Shown: positions 16,850 through 25,451, counted from the stretch's first letter. The stretch is 64,000 nt of DNA from Roseateles_E sp005503085 (GCF_028462495.1 NZ_JAQOWX010000002.1:50998-114997); one strand, 5' to 3'. A program made the numbers and translations. The notes: generated from the letters alone by a model not told the origin.

Positions 16850-17316
16850 GGGGCGGTCTCGGGCTCGTGCTGCGGCTCGAACGGCCCTAGGCCGTCGGTC
16901 ACCAGCGCGATGCGCTGCGCGCCCAGGCGCAGGCGCAGGCGCTGGGCGCCAACCATCGGTTCCGGCCCGAGCTGAACCGAGCGTGCGCCGACGATCTCCA
17001 CCGCCACCGCCTCGCCCAGCCAGCGTCGCGGCAGCTGCATGCGCTCGGGCAGGCCGCGAAAGCGGAACTGGTCGCCCGAGTCATCGCTGACCGGCGCCCA
17101 TTGCACCGTCAGCCCGGCCGCACGCGCCTCGGCACGCGCGGTCTCAAACAGTGCCGCGAGGCGTTCGGCCTCGCGCTCCAGCTGCGCCCCGGCCGGGTCG
17201 CGCAATGCCAGGCTCAAGGTCGCCGTTGCGATCGCAATCAAGGCCACGACGACCAGCAGCTCGATCAGCGTAAAGCCGCGAACGAGGCTGCTTGACCGTC
17301 CGTCGGGCCGTTCCAC
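16846..17316 (-). CDS. gspH: type II secretion minor pseudopilin GspH
   Basis: A 156-residue pseudopilin with the prepilin site SLVRG before FTLIELLVVVALIAIATATL. GspH links the tip complex to the GspG shaft. I chose the GTG at 17316, which follows the gspG stop after one base and leaves a short 14-residue leader. The ATG at 17391 would give an unusually long leader lying inside gspG. Confidence 0.9.
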   Translation of the reverse strand: MERPDGRSSSLVRGFTLIELLVVVALIAIATATLSLALRDPAGAQLEREAERLAALFETARAEARAAGLTVQWAPVSDDSGDQFRFRGLPERMQLPRRWLGEAVAVEIVGARSVQLGPEPMVGAQRLRLRLGAQRIALVTDGLGPFEPQHEPETAP

Positions 17317-17317
17317 C

Positions 17318-17758
17318 CTACTGCCAGGAGCCGATGTCGGCGTCCTTGCCCTCGCCGCCGGCCTGGCCATCGGCGCCATAGCTGTAGACATCGATCTCGC
17401 CCTTCACGCCCGGGTTGGCGAACTGGTAGGGGCGGCCCCAGGGGTCGTTGGGCAGCTTCTCGACATAGGGCTTCCAGTTGGCCGGGGCCGGGCCGCTGCT
17501 GGGCTTGCGCACCAGGGCCTCCAGGCCCTGTTCGCCGGTGGGGAAGCGTTGGTTGTCGAGCTTGTAGAGCTTCAGCGCCTGCATCAGGTTGTTGACGTCG
17601 GTGCGCGCGGCGGTGACGCGGGCGTCATCGGCCCGGTCCAGCACATTGGGCACGATCAGGGCGGCCAGCACGCCGATGATGACGAGCACCACCAGCAACT
17701 CGATCAGGGTGAAGCCGCGCGGGCGGCGTGACGTTTTTTTAACGCTGAGGCTTGGCAT
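17318..17758 (-). CDS. gspG: type II secretion major pseudopilin GspG
   Basis: Major shaft subunit of the pseudopilus and first gene of the leftward gsp operon. The leader ends in RRPRG and the mature protein starts FTLIELLVVLVIIGVLAALI. The C-terminal DPWGRPYQF and YGADGQ-GGEG-DADIGSW blocks are the calcium-binding signature of GspG. ATG at 17758 gives 146 residues, the usual length; ATGs at 17779 or 17785 are possible. An A7 tract (minus strand) codes for the two lysines in the leader. Confidence 0.96.
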   Translation of the reverse strand: MPSLSVKKTSRRPRGFTLIELLVVLVIIGVLAALIVPNVLDRADDARVTAARTDVNNLMQALKLYKLDNQRFPTGEQGLEALVRKPSSGPAPANWKPYVEKLPNDPWGRPYQFANPGVKGEIDVYSYGADGQAGGEGKDADIGSWQ

Positions 17759-17801
17759 GGAGTCGCCCGGTTGTCGCATTGGCATGAATCATAATCGGCG
17801 C

Positions 17802-18398
17802 ATGCTCGCACGATTGTTGACCTTTACCGTCTGGGCCCTGCTGGCCCTGTGCAGCGCCTTCTGGTTGCTGAAGCTCTTGCCGGCGCCGCTGCCTGTGCCG
17901 CCGCAGGCGCTGCCGGCCGCCGACGGTACGGGGCCGCGTGCCGACCTGAGCCGCTTGTTCGGCGCGCCGCAGGCCGCGCCGGTGGCCGAGGTGGCGGTAC
18001 CGGTTGACGGGCGCTACAAGCTGGTCGGCCTGGTGGCGCCCAAGCAGGGCGGTGGCCGCCATGCCGGCGAGGGCGTCGCGGTGATCACGGTGGACAACGC
18101 GCCGGCACGCACGGTGCGGGTTGGTGCGGCGGTCGACGGCGAGTTGCAGCTGCTGGCGCTGGACGGCAATTCGGCGGCATTGGGCCGCCAGGGTGTGGTC
18201 AGCCTGCGCCTGACCTTGGCGCCGCCGGTGCCGGCCGCAACCGGCAGCCTGCCGGCCGCCGTCGCGCTGCCGCCGCCTCAGATCAACAGCAACCCGCCGC
18301 CGCAGGCCTTGCCGGTGATGCCGCCCGCACAGCAACTGCCGCCGGAGCTCCCGCCCGCCCAGACCGGACAGGACGGCAATACCGGCAATACCCGCTGA
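17802..18398 (+). CDS. gspC: type II secretion protein GspC
   Basis: Inner-membrane protein whose periplasmic homology-region domain contacts the N0 domain of GspD. It has 198 residues: one N-terminal span (LTFTVWALLALCSAFWLL), an HR domain (YKLVGLVAPK ... GEGVAVITVDNAPARTVRVG), and a long Pro-rich tail. It lacks the C-terminal PDZ domain of classical GspC, as in several betaproteobacterial systems. It is divergent from gspG, with the preferred starts only 43 bp apart; an ATG at 17784 is an alternative start. It is convergent with the cobT-like gene with a 3-bp gap. Confidence 0.9.
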   Translation: MLARLLTFTVWALLALCSAFWLLKLLPAPLPVPPQALPAADGTGPRADLSRLFGAPQAAPVAEVAVPVDGRYKLVGLVAPKQGGGRHAGEGVAVITVDNAPARTVRVGAAVDGELQLLALDGNSAALGRQGVVSLRLTLAPPVPAATGSLPAAVALPPPQINSNPPPQALPVMPPAQQLPPELPPAQTGQDGNTGNTR

Positions 18399-18401
18399 TC
18401 G

Positions 18402-19499
18402 TCAGCGCTTGCTGAGCGGGCCGCCGGCGGTGCTGAGCGGCTGGGTCAGCATGGGCAGCGGCGCCGAGTCGGTTGCGCCGGGCCGGTCGGCCAGCTCATG
18501 CAGATCGGTCAGCAGCGCGCCGGCGCTGCGTATCAGCGGCCAGGCGAGCGCGGCGCCGGTGCCGTCCGCGCTCTGCATGCCCAGTTCCAGCAGGGCCGAG
18601 GCATGGAACAGGGCTAGCGCTTCGTCCAGGCCACGGTGCGCGTGGCTGCGGCAGAACACCGCATAGTCGGTCACCGGTGCGGCGATCAACGCGGCGATCT
18701 TCAGCGCCGCGCAGGCGGACATGCCGTCGACGATGATCAGCTGGCGTTTGCTGGCGGCCACCAGCATGGCGCCGACCATCACCGCGATCTCGTAGCCGCC
18801 CAGCCCCGCCAGCACCTCCATCGGCTCCTGCAGTTCGCGGTGCCGCGCCTGGGCGCCTTGCAGGATATGCAGCAGCCGGGCCAGATCGTCCTGGCGCATA
18901 TCGGGGCCGGACACGATGAAGTCGCGCAGCGGGCTGTCGGCCAGGCGGGACAGCATCAGCGCCGCGCTTTCTTCCGAGCCCTGGCCAAGGCCGGCGCAGG
19001 CCAGCACATTGCCGCTCAGGCTGTCGGCAATCTCCATGCCGACGCGCACGCCGGCATGGGCTTGTTCCATGCTCATCGCCGGGCCGACGCGAGAGTTGCG
19101 TGTGCCATGGGCGATCTTGCGCGACAGCAGCCGGGCATGGGGCAACAGCGGCTCGGCGATGCCGCAGTCCACCACGGTCAGCTGTAGTCCTTGCTGACGC
19201 GCGAACACCGCGACCGGCAGCCGGTGCTGCAGGGCCAGCAGGGCTTGCTCGCGGGTGGAGCGGCCGTGCAACAGGGCGATGCCCTCCACCGCGATGCCGT
19301 GGTCGGCGGCGAACAGCAGCAAGGCGGGGTCGCGAAAGCGCGGGGTCAGGGTGTTCTGCACCAGGCCCAGGCGCACCGCCAGCGGCTCCAGTTCGCCCAG
19401 GCCGCCGGCGATCGCGGCGCGCCGATCGACGCGCTCGCGCAAGGCGCGCTCGAGCTCGGGATTGGCGGTCGGCGAGATCAGCGACTGGTGGATGGGCAT
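18402..19499 (-). CDS. cobT: CobT-like nicotinate-nucleotide:dimethylbenzimidazole phosphoribosyltransferase
   Basis: The family transfers phosphoribose from nicotinate mononucleotide to the lower-ligand base during cobalamin nucleotide-loop assembly. The 365 residues show LLLFAADHGIAVEG, a Gly-rich GLGQGSEESAAL segment and a C-terminal DGTGAALAWPLI block. In characterised CobT the last motif is GEGTGA or GEGSGA, with Glu as the proposed catalytic base; here the residues read ADGTGA, placing Asp at that position. No other cob genes lie nearby. It is a clear family member, but altered specificity or activity is possible. Confidence 0.85.
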   Translation of the reverse strand: MPIHQSLISPTANPELERALRERVDRRAAIAGGLGELEPLAVRLGLVQNTLTPRFRDPALLLFAADHGIAVEGIALLHGRSTREQALLALQHRLPVAVFARQQGLQLTVVDCGIAEPLLPHARLLSRKIAHGTRNSRVGPAMSMEQAHAGVRVGMEIADSLSGNVLACAGLGQGSEESAALMLSRLADSPLRDFIVSGPDMRQDDLARLLHILQGAQARHRELQEPMEVLAGLGGYEIAVMVGAMLVAASKRQLIIVDGMSACAALKIAALIAAPVTDYAVFCRSHAHRGLDEALALFHASALLELGMQSADGTGAALAWPLIRSAGALLTDLHELADRPGATDSAPLPMLTQPLSTAGGPLSKR

Positions 19500-19558
19500 G
19501 GCTGGCTGGATTCTGGGCTATGCGCCGGCCGCCGTCATCCGCACTTGCCCGGCAGCGC

Positions 19559-21139
19559 TCAGCGCAGGAAGAGCTTGTAGACCGGGTTGCTGCTCTCGTC
19601 CTCGTAGGGATAGTTGAGCGAGTCGAGGAAGTCGCGCAGCGCCGCGCTGTCACCCCGCGGCACCTGGATGCCGACCAGGATGCGGCCGTAGTCGGCGCCC
19701 TGATTGCGGTAATGGAACAGGCTGATGTTCCATTCCGGGTGCATGCTGGACAGGAAGCGCATCAGCGCGCCGGGCCGCTCCGGGAAGATGAAGCGGTACA
19801 GGCGCTCGTTCTTGGCCAGCTCGCTGCGACCGCCCACCATATGGCGCACATGCTGCTTGGCCAGCTCGTTGTCGCTCAGATCGACCGCCGGGAAGCCATG
19901 CTTGGCAAACTGGCGGGCCAGCTTGTCGGCCTCTTCGCGCTTGGTGATGGCGACGCCGACAAAGACATGGGCCTCGTTCTGGTCCGAGATGCGGTAATTG
20001 AACTCTGTCACGCTGCGCGGGCCGAGCAGCTCACAAAAGCGCTTGAAGCTGCCGCGCTCTTCGGGAATGGTGACCGCGAACAGGGCTTCGCGCTGCTCAC
20101 CGACCTCGGCACGCTCGGCGACGAAGCGCAGGCGGTCGAAGTTCATATTGGCGCCGCAGGTGATGGCGATCAAGGTCTGAGCCTTGGCGCCAGTCTTGGC
20201 CACATATTGCTTGAGCGCGGCCACACCCATCGCGCCGGAGGGCTCCAGGATGCTGCGGGTGTCTTCGAACACGTCCTTGATCGCGGCGCAGACCGCGTCG
20301 GTGTCGACGACGATGTAGTCATCGACCAGGGCTTGGGTGATGCGGAAGGTCTCCTCGCCGACCAGCTTGACGGCCGTGCCGTCGGCGAACAGGCCGACGT
20401 CCTGCAGTTGCACCCGCTTGCCGGCCTTGATCGAGCGCAACATCGCGTCGGAATCCTTGGTCTGCACGCCGATCACCCGGATCTCGGGGCGCACCGCCTT
20501 GATATAGGCGGCGATGCCGGAGATCATGCCGCCGCCGCCGATGGCGACAAAGATGGCATCAATGGGGCCTGGATGCTGGCGCAGGATTTCCATCGCGATC
20601 GTGCCCTGGCCGGCGATCACGTCCGGATCGTCGAAGGGATGGACGAAGGTCAGCTTCTGCTCGCGTTCCAATTCCAGCGCGCGGCCGTAGGCATCGGTGA
20701 AGCTGTCGCCGTGCAGCACGACCTCGCCGCCCATCGCCTGCACTGCATCAATCTTGACCTTGGGCGTGGTGATGGGCATCACGATGACGGCGCGGCAGCC
20801 CAGCTTCTTGGCCGATAGCGCCACGCCCTGGGCATGGTTGCCGGCCGAGGCGCAGATCACGCCCTGCGCACGCGCCTCGGGGCTCAGATGCGCCATCTTG
20901 TTGTAGGCGCCGCGCAGCTTGAAGCTGAATACCGGCTGGGTGTCCTCGCGCTTGAGCAGCACCTTGTTGGCCAGGCGTTTGGAGAGGTTCTTGGCGGCAT
21001 CCAGGGCGGTCTCGTCGGCGACCTCGTAGACCTTGGCATTCAGAATTCGCTGCAGATAGCTGTCACCGCTGGGCATCAGGGCGGGCTTGCCGATGCTGGT
21101 GGATCGGGTGGTGCGGGGCTTCCGTGCAGGGCCGGCCAT
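19559..21139 (-). CDS. ilvA: biosynthetic threonine ammonia-lyase
   Basis: PLP enzyme converting threonine to 2-oxobutanoate, the first step of isoleucine synthesis. It has 526 residues. The PLP lysine is Lys74 in FSFKLRGAYNK and the phosphate-binding loop is IGGGGMISG. Two C-terminal ACT-like regulatory domains (FAVTIPEERGSFKRF and YRFIFPERPGALMRF) mark the long, isoleucine-inhibited form. ATG at 21139 is supported by GGAGAG 7 nt upstream. An open frame continues up to 21262 but crosses a terminator-like hairpin, so the extension is unlikely to be protein. Confidence 0.96.
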   Translation of the reverse strand: MAGPARKPRTTRSTSIGKPALMPSGDSYLQRILNAKVYEVADETALDAAKNLSKRLANKVLLKREDTQPVFSFKLRGAYNKMAHLSPEARAQGVICASAGNHAQGVALSAKKLGCRAVIVMPITTPKVKIDAVQAMGGEVVLHGDSFTDAYGRALELEREQKLTFVHPFDDPDVIAGQGTIAMEILRQHPGPIDAIFVAIGGGGMISGIAAYIKAVRPEIRVIGVQTKDSDAMLRSIKAGKRVQLQDVGLFADGTAVKLVGEETFRITQALVDDYIVVDTDAVCAAIKDVFEDTRSILEPSGAMGVAALKQYVAKTGAKAQTLIAITCGANMNFDRLRFVAERAEVGEQREALFAVTIPEERGSFKRFCELLGPRSVTEFNYRISDQNEAHVFVGVAITKREEADKLARQFAKHGFPAVDLSDNELAKQHVRHMVGGRSELAKNERLYRFIFPERPGALMRFLSSMHPEWNISLFHYRNQGADYGRILVGIQVPRGDSAALRDFLDSLNYPYEDESSNPVYKLFLR

Positions 21140-21219
21140 GAATGCTCTCCAATGCGGGGTGTTGCGGCGCAGCATCATAAGCCAGGGCCTGCCGGCGCTT
21201 CGCCGCCTGCGTGGGCACG

Positions 21220-21274
21220 AAAAAAAGCCCGAGTCCTTGCGGGCTCGGGCTGAATCCACCATGGAGGCGGTGGA
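21220..21274 (-). promoter_or_regulatory. terminator-like hairpin in ilvA leader, possible attenuator
   Basis: On the minus strand an 8-bp perfect stem (AGCCCGAG type, arms 21244-21251 and 21226-21233) is followed by seven U at 21226-21220. This is a strong intrinsic terminator about 80 nt upstream of the ilvA start and in the same direction. A second hairpin (TCCACC/GGTGGA, 21255-21274) precedes it. A short frame from about 21302 (minus strand) starts MRFLLCTHCLLHRLHGG and is Leu-rich but has no stop before the terminator, so a classical leader peptide is not proven. It could instead end an unseen upstream transcript. Confidence 0.55.
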
Positions 21275-21429
21275 GGAGACAATGGGTGCAAAGAAGAAAA
21301 CGCATAGGCGCCAAGGCGCGAACTTGTTCGTTTGTTTTCGTTTGCTTGCTTAGAATTCTACTCGCAGCTTATGTTGCGCCGCAATATTTTTTCACCAAGC
21401 GGCGGTGGAAAGTCACAGGGCAAAGCAAG

Positions 21430-21852
21430 ATGGAATGCACGATCAACTGGATGGGGGCCGATGGCATGGCTTTTGTCGCCGAAACGGGCAGCGGCCATCT
21501 GCTGAATATGGACGGGGCCCCTGCGGGCGGCGGTCGCAATCTGGCGCCGCGGCCGATGGAGACGGTGCTGGCCGGCACCGGCGGCTGCACAGCCTATGAC
21601 GTGGTGCTGATACTCAAGCGCGGCCGCCAGGACGTGCGTGGCTGCCAGGTCAAGGTCAAGGCTGAGCGGGCCGAAACCGACCCCAAGGTCTTCACGCAGA
21701 TCCATATGCATTTCATCGTCAGCGGCCGGGGCCTGAACCCGGGCGCGGTCGAGCGGGCGGTGGCGCTGTCGCATGAAAAGTACTGCTCGGCCAGCATCAT
21801 GCTGGCCAAGACGGCCGAGATCACCACATCGATCGAGCTGGTCGAGGTCTGA
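21430..21852 (+). CDS. OsmC/YhfA-family peroxiredoxin-like protein
   Basis: A 140-residue protein of the OsmC/Ohr superfamily. The two family cysteines are seen in GTGGCTAYDVV and HEKYCSASIML, positions that in OsmC/Ohr reduce organic hydroperoxides. The sequence is closer to the YhfA-type subgroup, whose function is not well established. The start ATG at 21430 gives the usual family N-terminus; the longer open frame upstream has no support. The stop abuts the coq7 stop with no spacer. Confidence 0.88.
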   Translation: MECTINWMGADGMAFVAETGSGHLLNMDGAPAGGGRNLAPRPMETVLAGTGGCTAYDVVLILKRGRQDVRGCQVKVKAERAETDPKVFTQIHMHFIVSGRGLNPGAVERAVALSHEKYCSASIMLAKTAEITTSIELVEV

Positions 21853-22497
21853 TCAGATGCGGTGAGCCGTCACCGTCATCACCTTGGCGGCCAGGCGCAT
21901 CAGGCCCTTGACTGGGGCCGGCAATTCGCTGGCCCCGGCGGCGAGCGCCTCTTCGGCATGCCGCGCTTCATCGAGTTTCATCTGCTCGACGATGGCGCGT
22001 GAGCCGGCATCGTTGGCCGGCAGTCGGTCCAGATGGCTGGCCAGATGCTGCTCGACCTGGCGCTCGGTCTCGACGACAAAGCCCAGGCTGACACGGTCAC
22101 CGGCCAGGCCGGCGAGCGCGCCCAGTGCGAACGCGCCGCCATACCAGAGCGGGTTCAGATAGCTGGTGTGGCTGTTCAGGTCCAGCAGGCGATCACGGGT
22201 CCAGGCCAGGTGGTCGATTTCTTCGGCGGCGGCCTCGTGGAAATGAGCGCGCAGCTGCTCATTGCGGCAGACCAGAGCCTGCGATTGATATAGCGCCTGG
22301 GCGCACACCTCGCCGACATGGTTGACCCGCATTAGGGCGGCCGACAGCCGCCGCTCGGCCTCGCTCATTGCGATGGGATCGGCCGCAGCCTTGGGCGTGC
22401 TGCGCCCAGCGGTGTAGGCGCCGAACAATGCACGCAAGCCCTTGTCCAGGCTGGCAATCAGGCGGTCTTTGGCGTCAAGTCTTTGTTGGGCGTGCAT
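21853..22497 (-). CDS. coq7: 3-demethoxyubiquinol 3-hydroxylase Coq7
   Basis: Membrane-associated diiron monooxygenase for the penultimate hydroxylation in ubiquinone biosynthesis. It has 214 residues. The ligands appear as NHVGEVCA (Glu), EEIDHLAW (E-x-x-H), VETERQVEQH (Glu) and LDEARHAEEA (E-x-x-H), the Coq7 pattern. The hydrophobic WYGGAFALGALAGLAG segment fits its membrane docking. It is monocistronic and convergent with the OsmC-family gene. Confidence 0.95.
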   Translation of the reverse strand: MHAQQRLDAKDRLIASLDKGLRALFGAYTAGRSTPKAAADPIAMSEAERRLSAALMRVNHVGEVCAQALYQSQALVCRNEQLRAHFHEAAAEEIDHLAWTRDRLLDLNSHTSYLNPLWYGGAFALGALAGLAGDRVSLGFVVETERQVEQHLASHLDRLPANDAGSRAIVEQMKLDEARHAEEALAAGASELPAPVKGLMRLAAKVMTVTAHRI

Positions 22498-22734
22498 ACG
22501 CCAATAGTTTAGAGGCGGCCCTGCTGTTTACCCCTGGCTTGGCCAAGTTTTGGGGCTTCAAATTGCGCTTTGTCAATCACTAGCGCCGTGTTGCTGTTCT
22601 GTGACGATTTTGAAGTCCGGGTGTCTCGTTGCGCGATGACAACGATGCCTTGGTTTTTCCTCTCGGTCGGCTGGTCATTCAGGGTTTGCTCTGGTGCAAT
22701 ACAGCAACTTCCGCTGAGGAGGTTGGCCTGATCA

Positions 22735-22783
22735 GCCCCGCAAGAGGGCTTCCCGGATCGGGGCCTCTTATTCAACCTAGGAG
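22735..22783 (+). promoter_or_regulatory. structured 5' leader and ribosome-binding site of porin 1
   Basis: GCCCCG at 22735-22740 can pair with CGGGGC at 22759-22764, and AAGAGG at 22742-22747 can pair with CCTCTT at 22764-22769. The two stems cross, so they would be mutually exclusive or form a pseudoknot. AGGAG at 22779-22783 is the ribosome-binding site 6 nt before the ATG. Regulation by a small RNA or by structure is possible but not shown. The remainder of the 292-bp gap after coq7 holds no gene I can support. Confidence 0.35.
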
Positions 22784-22789
22784 AAACGA

Positions 22790-23818
22790 ATGAAGAAATC
22801 CCTGATTGCGTTGGCCGTGCTCGGCTCTATGGTCGGTGCTGCGTCGGCACAGTCGTCCGTCACGCTGTTCGGCGGCGTTGACTTGAACCTGCGCTACAAC
22901 AAAGGCGCCGGCTTGACCACCAAGACCATGGGCACCGACGGCATCTACAGCAGCCGTTGGGGCGTGCGTGGCGTCGAAGATCTGGGCGGTGGCCTGAAGG
23001 CCGGTTTCTGGCTGGAAGCTGCGATCAACCCCGATGACGGCACGACCAATGCGTCGCGTTTCTGGCATCGTCGTACCTCGGTCAGCCTGATGGGTGACTT
23101 TGGCGAAGTGCGTCTGGGTCGTTTCCTGACCAACCAGTTCACGGCCTATGCTGACTTCGACCCGTTCGGCACCAATGGTGTGGGTGACTCGAGCAAGTTC
23201 TACAGCAGCAATGCCGCTGGCTTGAATGGTGCGATCACCAGCAGCACCCGTGCTGACAACATCGTCGCGTATTACCTGCCTTCGAACCTGGGCGGTTTCT
23301 ACGGCTCGGCTGAAGTGGCTGCCGGCGAAGGTGCCGCTGCCCCTGGTAACAACAACAAGTACCTGGGCCTGCGCCTGGGCTACGCTGCTGGCCCGCTGAA
23401 CGTCAGCGCCGCGTTCTCGAACGCTGATCCGGACACCTCGAATGCCGACTACAAGCGCACGACCTTCAGTGGTTCGTACGATCTTGGCGTGGTCAAGCTG
23501 ATGGGCTTCTACTCGCAGAACAAGTTCGGCGCGTCCAAGCAGAAGATCGGCCTGATTGGCGCCAGTGCACCGTTGGGTAGCGGCACGGTGCGTGCTTCGT
23601 ACATCAAGGCAACGAACACCTCGCAGATCGCCCTGGGTTACATCCACGATCTGTCGAAGCGTACGGCTCTGTATGGGACCGTGGCCCGCGTCAGCAATGA
23701 GCGGGGTTCCAATGTTCGAGTGGCAGGCCCGGCCACGTGGACGGCCAGCACTCTCAACGCGCGCTTCAATGGCGCCGACAACGGCGGCGTCGAAGTCGGC
23801 GTGCGTCACCCCGTCTGA
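22790..23818 (+). CDS. general porin, Omp32/gram-negative porin family
   Basis: Trimeric 16-strand outer-membrane channel for small anionic solutes. It has 342 residues. The signal peptide MKKSLIALAVLGSMVGAASA is followed by QSSVTLFGGVDLNLRY. Family marks include SRWGVRGVEDLGGGLKAGFWLE and the eyelet region LGRFLTNQF. Strand-loop alternation runs to the end, but the last residues are VGVRHPV, not the usual RHRF with terminal Phe needed for efficient Bam recognition. A terminator follows, and a second porin lies 205 bp downstream. Confidence 0.93.
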   Translation: MKKSLIALAVLGSMVGAASAQSSVTLFGGVDLNLRYNKGAGLTTKTMGTDGIYSSRWGVRGVEDLGGGLKAGFWLEAAINPDDGTTNASRFWHRRTSVSLMGDFGEVRLGRFLTNQFTAYADFDPFGTNGVGDSSKFYSSNAAGLNGAITSSTRADNIVAYYLPSNLGGFYGSAEVAAGEGAAAPGNNNKYLGLRLGYAAGPLNVSAAFSNADPDTSNADYKRTTFSGSYDLGVVKLMGFYSQNKFGASKQKIGLIGASAPLGSGTVRASYIKATNTSQIALGYIHDLSKRTALYGTVARVSNERGSNVRVAGPATWTASTLNARFNGADNGGVEVGVRHPV

Positions 23819-23824
23819 TTCCGC

Positions 23825-23880
23825 GCTCGCGCAAGCGAGCTTGTGGATTCAGCGAAACCGTCCCTCGGGGCGGTTTTTTT
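23825..23880 (+). terminator. tandem hairpins and intrinsic terminator after porin 1
   Basis: A perfect 6-bp stem with a GCAA tetraloop (GCTCGC/GCGAGC, 23825-23840) is followed by a second stem (AACCGtCCC/GGGgCGGTT, 23856-23875) and a run of seven T. It sits just after the porin stop. Confidence 0.85.
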
Positions 23881-24023
23881 ATGCCTGTTCCAATTCCGTC
23901 AAATACGCCTGTCGCACAAGCGACAGGGTTATCGCCTGTGGGTCGGTCGCCACAAACCGATGTCTGCCTCGTCGCCTGCGGCTCAGAATACGAGCACAAG
24001 AATTTTTCAAGCAGGAGACATTG

Positions 24024-25409
24024 ATGAGCAAGAAGAAGACCTTCCTGGTTCTGGGCCTGTTGGCCGGCAGCGTCAGCGCCGCCTGGGCACAGTCCTCGGT
24101 GACTGTGTACGGCATCCTGGATGGCGGTGTCAGCTACACCTCGGGGATCGCCGGTGGTGCCCGCAAGCAGGTGGTGAGCGGCATCATGGACGGTTCGCGC
24201 CTGGGCTTCCGTGGCAACGAGGATATCGGTGGCGGCTATCGTGCGCTGTTCGTGCTGGAGAATCGCCTGGAGCTGGATACTGGCACCAACAGCAACACGC
24301 CCGTCTCCGGCACCACCTTCCTGCCGGACCGCTGGGGCAAACAGTCGGCGATCTTCACGCCGACCAATTTCGGCCTGCCCGGCGTCCCACCTGCTGTGGT
24401 TGCTGGGGCCACGGCAGGCTGGAATTCGGCCTTGCAAGCCGTGACCACCGCCTTGGGCGGGCGCCTTGCCGCAAACTCGTTTGGCGTCAATATCGGCAAT
24501 GCGCGATTCTGGGATCGTCAAGCTTATGTGGGCCTGGTCACGCCTTTTGGCGCGGTGCTGGCCGGGCGTCAGTACACCCCGGCTTATGAACTGAATGCGG
24601 CCTTCGACACGATGGCCACGCAATCCAGCCTGGCGGCGGGTCAGGTGGCGGCGGTGCCTGCCGTGATCGATATCCGCCAATCGAATGCGCTGCAGTACCG
24701 CATCCAGCAGGGCGGCTTGTCCGCCAGCGTGATGGTGGCTGCCGGCGAGGGTTCGACCTCCCAGGGGCGCTTCTATGGCGCGATGGTTCAGTACAAGACC
24801 GATGCCTACGGTGTCGGCGTTGGCATGAACGCCAAGGACAATGAACTGGGCCAGCGCTCGCTGCGCTCCATCACGCTGGGTGCATCGGCCAAGGTCGGTC
24901 CCGGCACCGTGAGCTTCTTGTACAACGATATCTCCGACCCCAATCCCTCGGGACTGTCGGCGCTGTTGGACGGCTTGCGTTCGGAACTGACCGGTCGGGT
25001 CATACCGATGTTCACGGCTGGCATCAATCAGCAGGCGGCCGGTCTCGGTAACTTGCTAGCCAGCCGGATCAATGTCGATGGCCTGGTCAACGACTACAAG
25101 TCGGCCTTTGTGCAGGATGCTGCAGCTTTCAGCATCGGCTATCGCATGACCATGGGGCAGCACACCTTCTACACCGCGTTCAACCGCCTGGATGACAAGA
25201 CGCGTATCAATGCCGACACGGACTCTTACGGTGTGGCCTACAGCTACGCGCTGTCCAAGCGCACCGATCTGAATTTCGTGCTGACGCATTTCGACAACAA
25301 GGGCATGGGCCAGGCCGCACCCGGCCAGGCCGGTTTCCTGGGTGGCTTCACCAGTGCGCCGGGCGTGGACTCCAACAATGTGGCGATGGGCATCCGCCAC
25401 CGCTTCTGA
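24024..25409 (+). CDS. porin, gram-negative porin family, second copy
   Basis: A 461-residue outer-membrane porin. The signal peptide MSKKKTFLVLGLLAGSVSAAWA is followed by QSSVTVYGILDGGVSY. It shares the GSRLGFRGNEDIGGGYRALF block with its neighbour and ends in the canonical VAMGIRHRF. It is about 120 residues longer than porin 1; the extra length lies in Ala/Gly-rich loops (for example around residues 105-160 and 300-360). An AGGAG precedes the ATG at 24024. It has its own terminator, so the two porins are probably separate transcripts. Confidence 0.93.
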   Translation: MSKKKTFLVLGLLAGSVSAAWAQSSVTVYGILDGGVSYTSGIAGGARKQVVSGIMDGSRLGFRGNEDIGGGYRALFVLENRLELDTGTNSNTPVSGTTFLPDRWGKQSAIFTPTNFGLPGVPPAVVAGATAGWNSALQAVTTALGGRLAANSFGVNIGNARFWDRQAYVGLVTPFGAVLAGRQYTPAYELNAAFDTMATQSSLAAGQVAAVPAVIDIRQSNALQYRIQQGGLSASVMVAAGEGSTSQGRFYGAMVQYKTDAYGVGVGMNAKDNELGQRSLRSITLGASAKVGPGTVSFLYNDISDPNPSGLSALLDGLRSELTGRVIPMFTAGINQQAAGLGNLLASRINVDGLVNDYKSAFVQDAAAFSIGYRMTMGQHTFYTAFNRLDDKTRINADTDSYGVAYSYALSKRTDLNFVLTHFDNKGMGQAAPGQAGFLGGFTSAPGVDSNNVAMGIRHRF

Positions 25410-25451
25410 GTGGATGTTCAAGGCGTGATGGCACCGTGGTGCCGTCAACAC

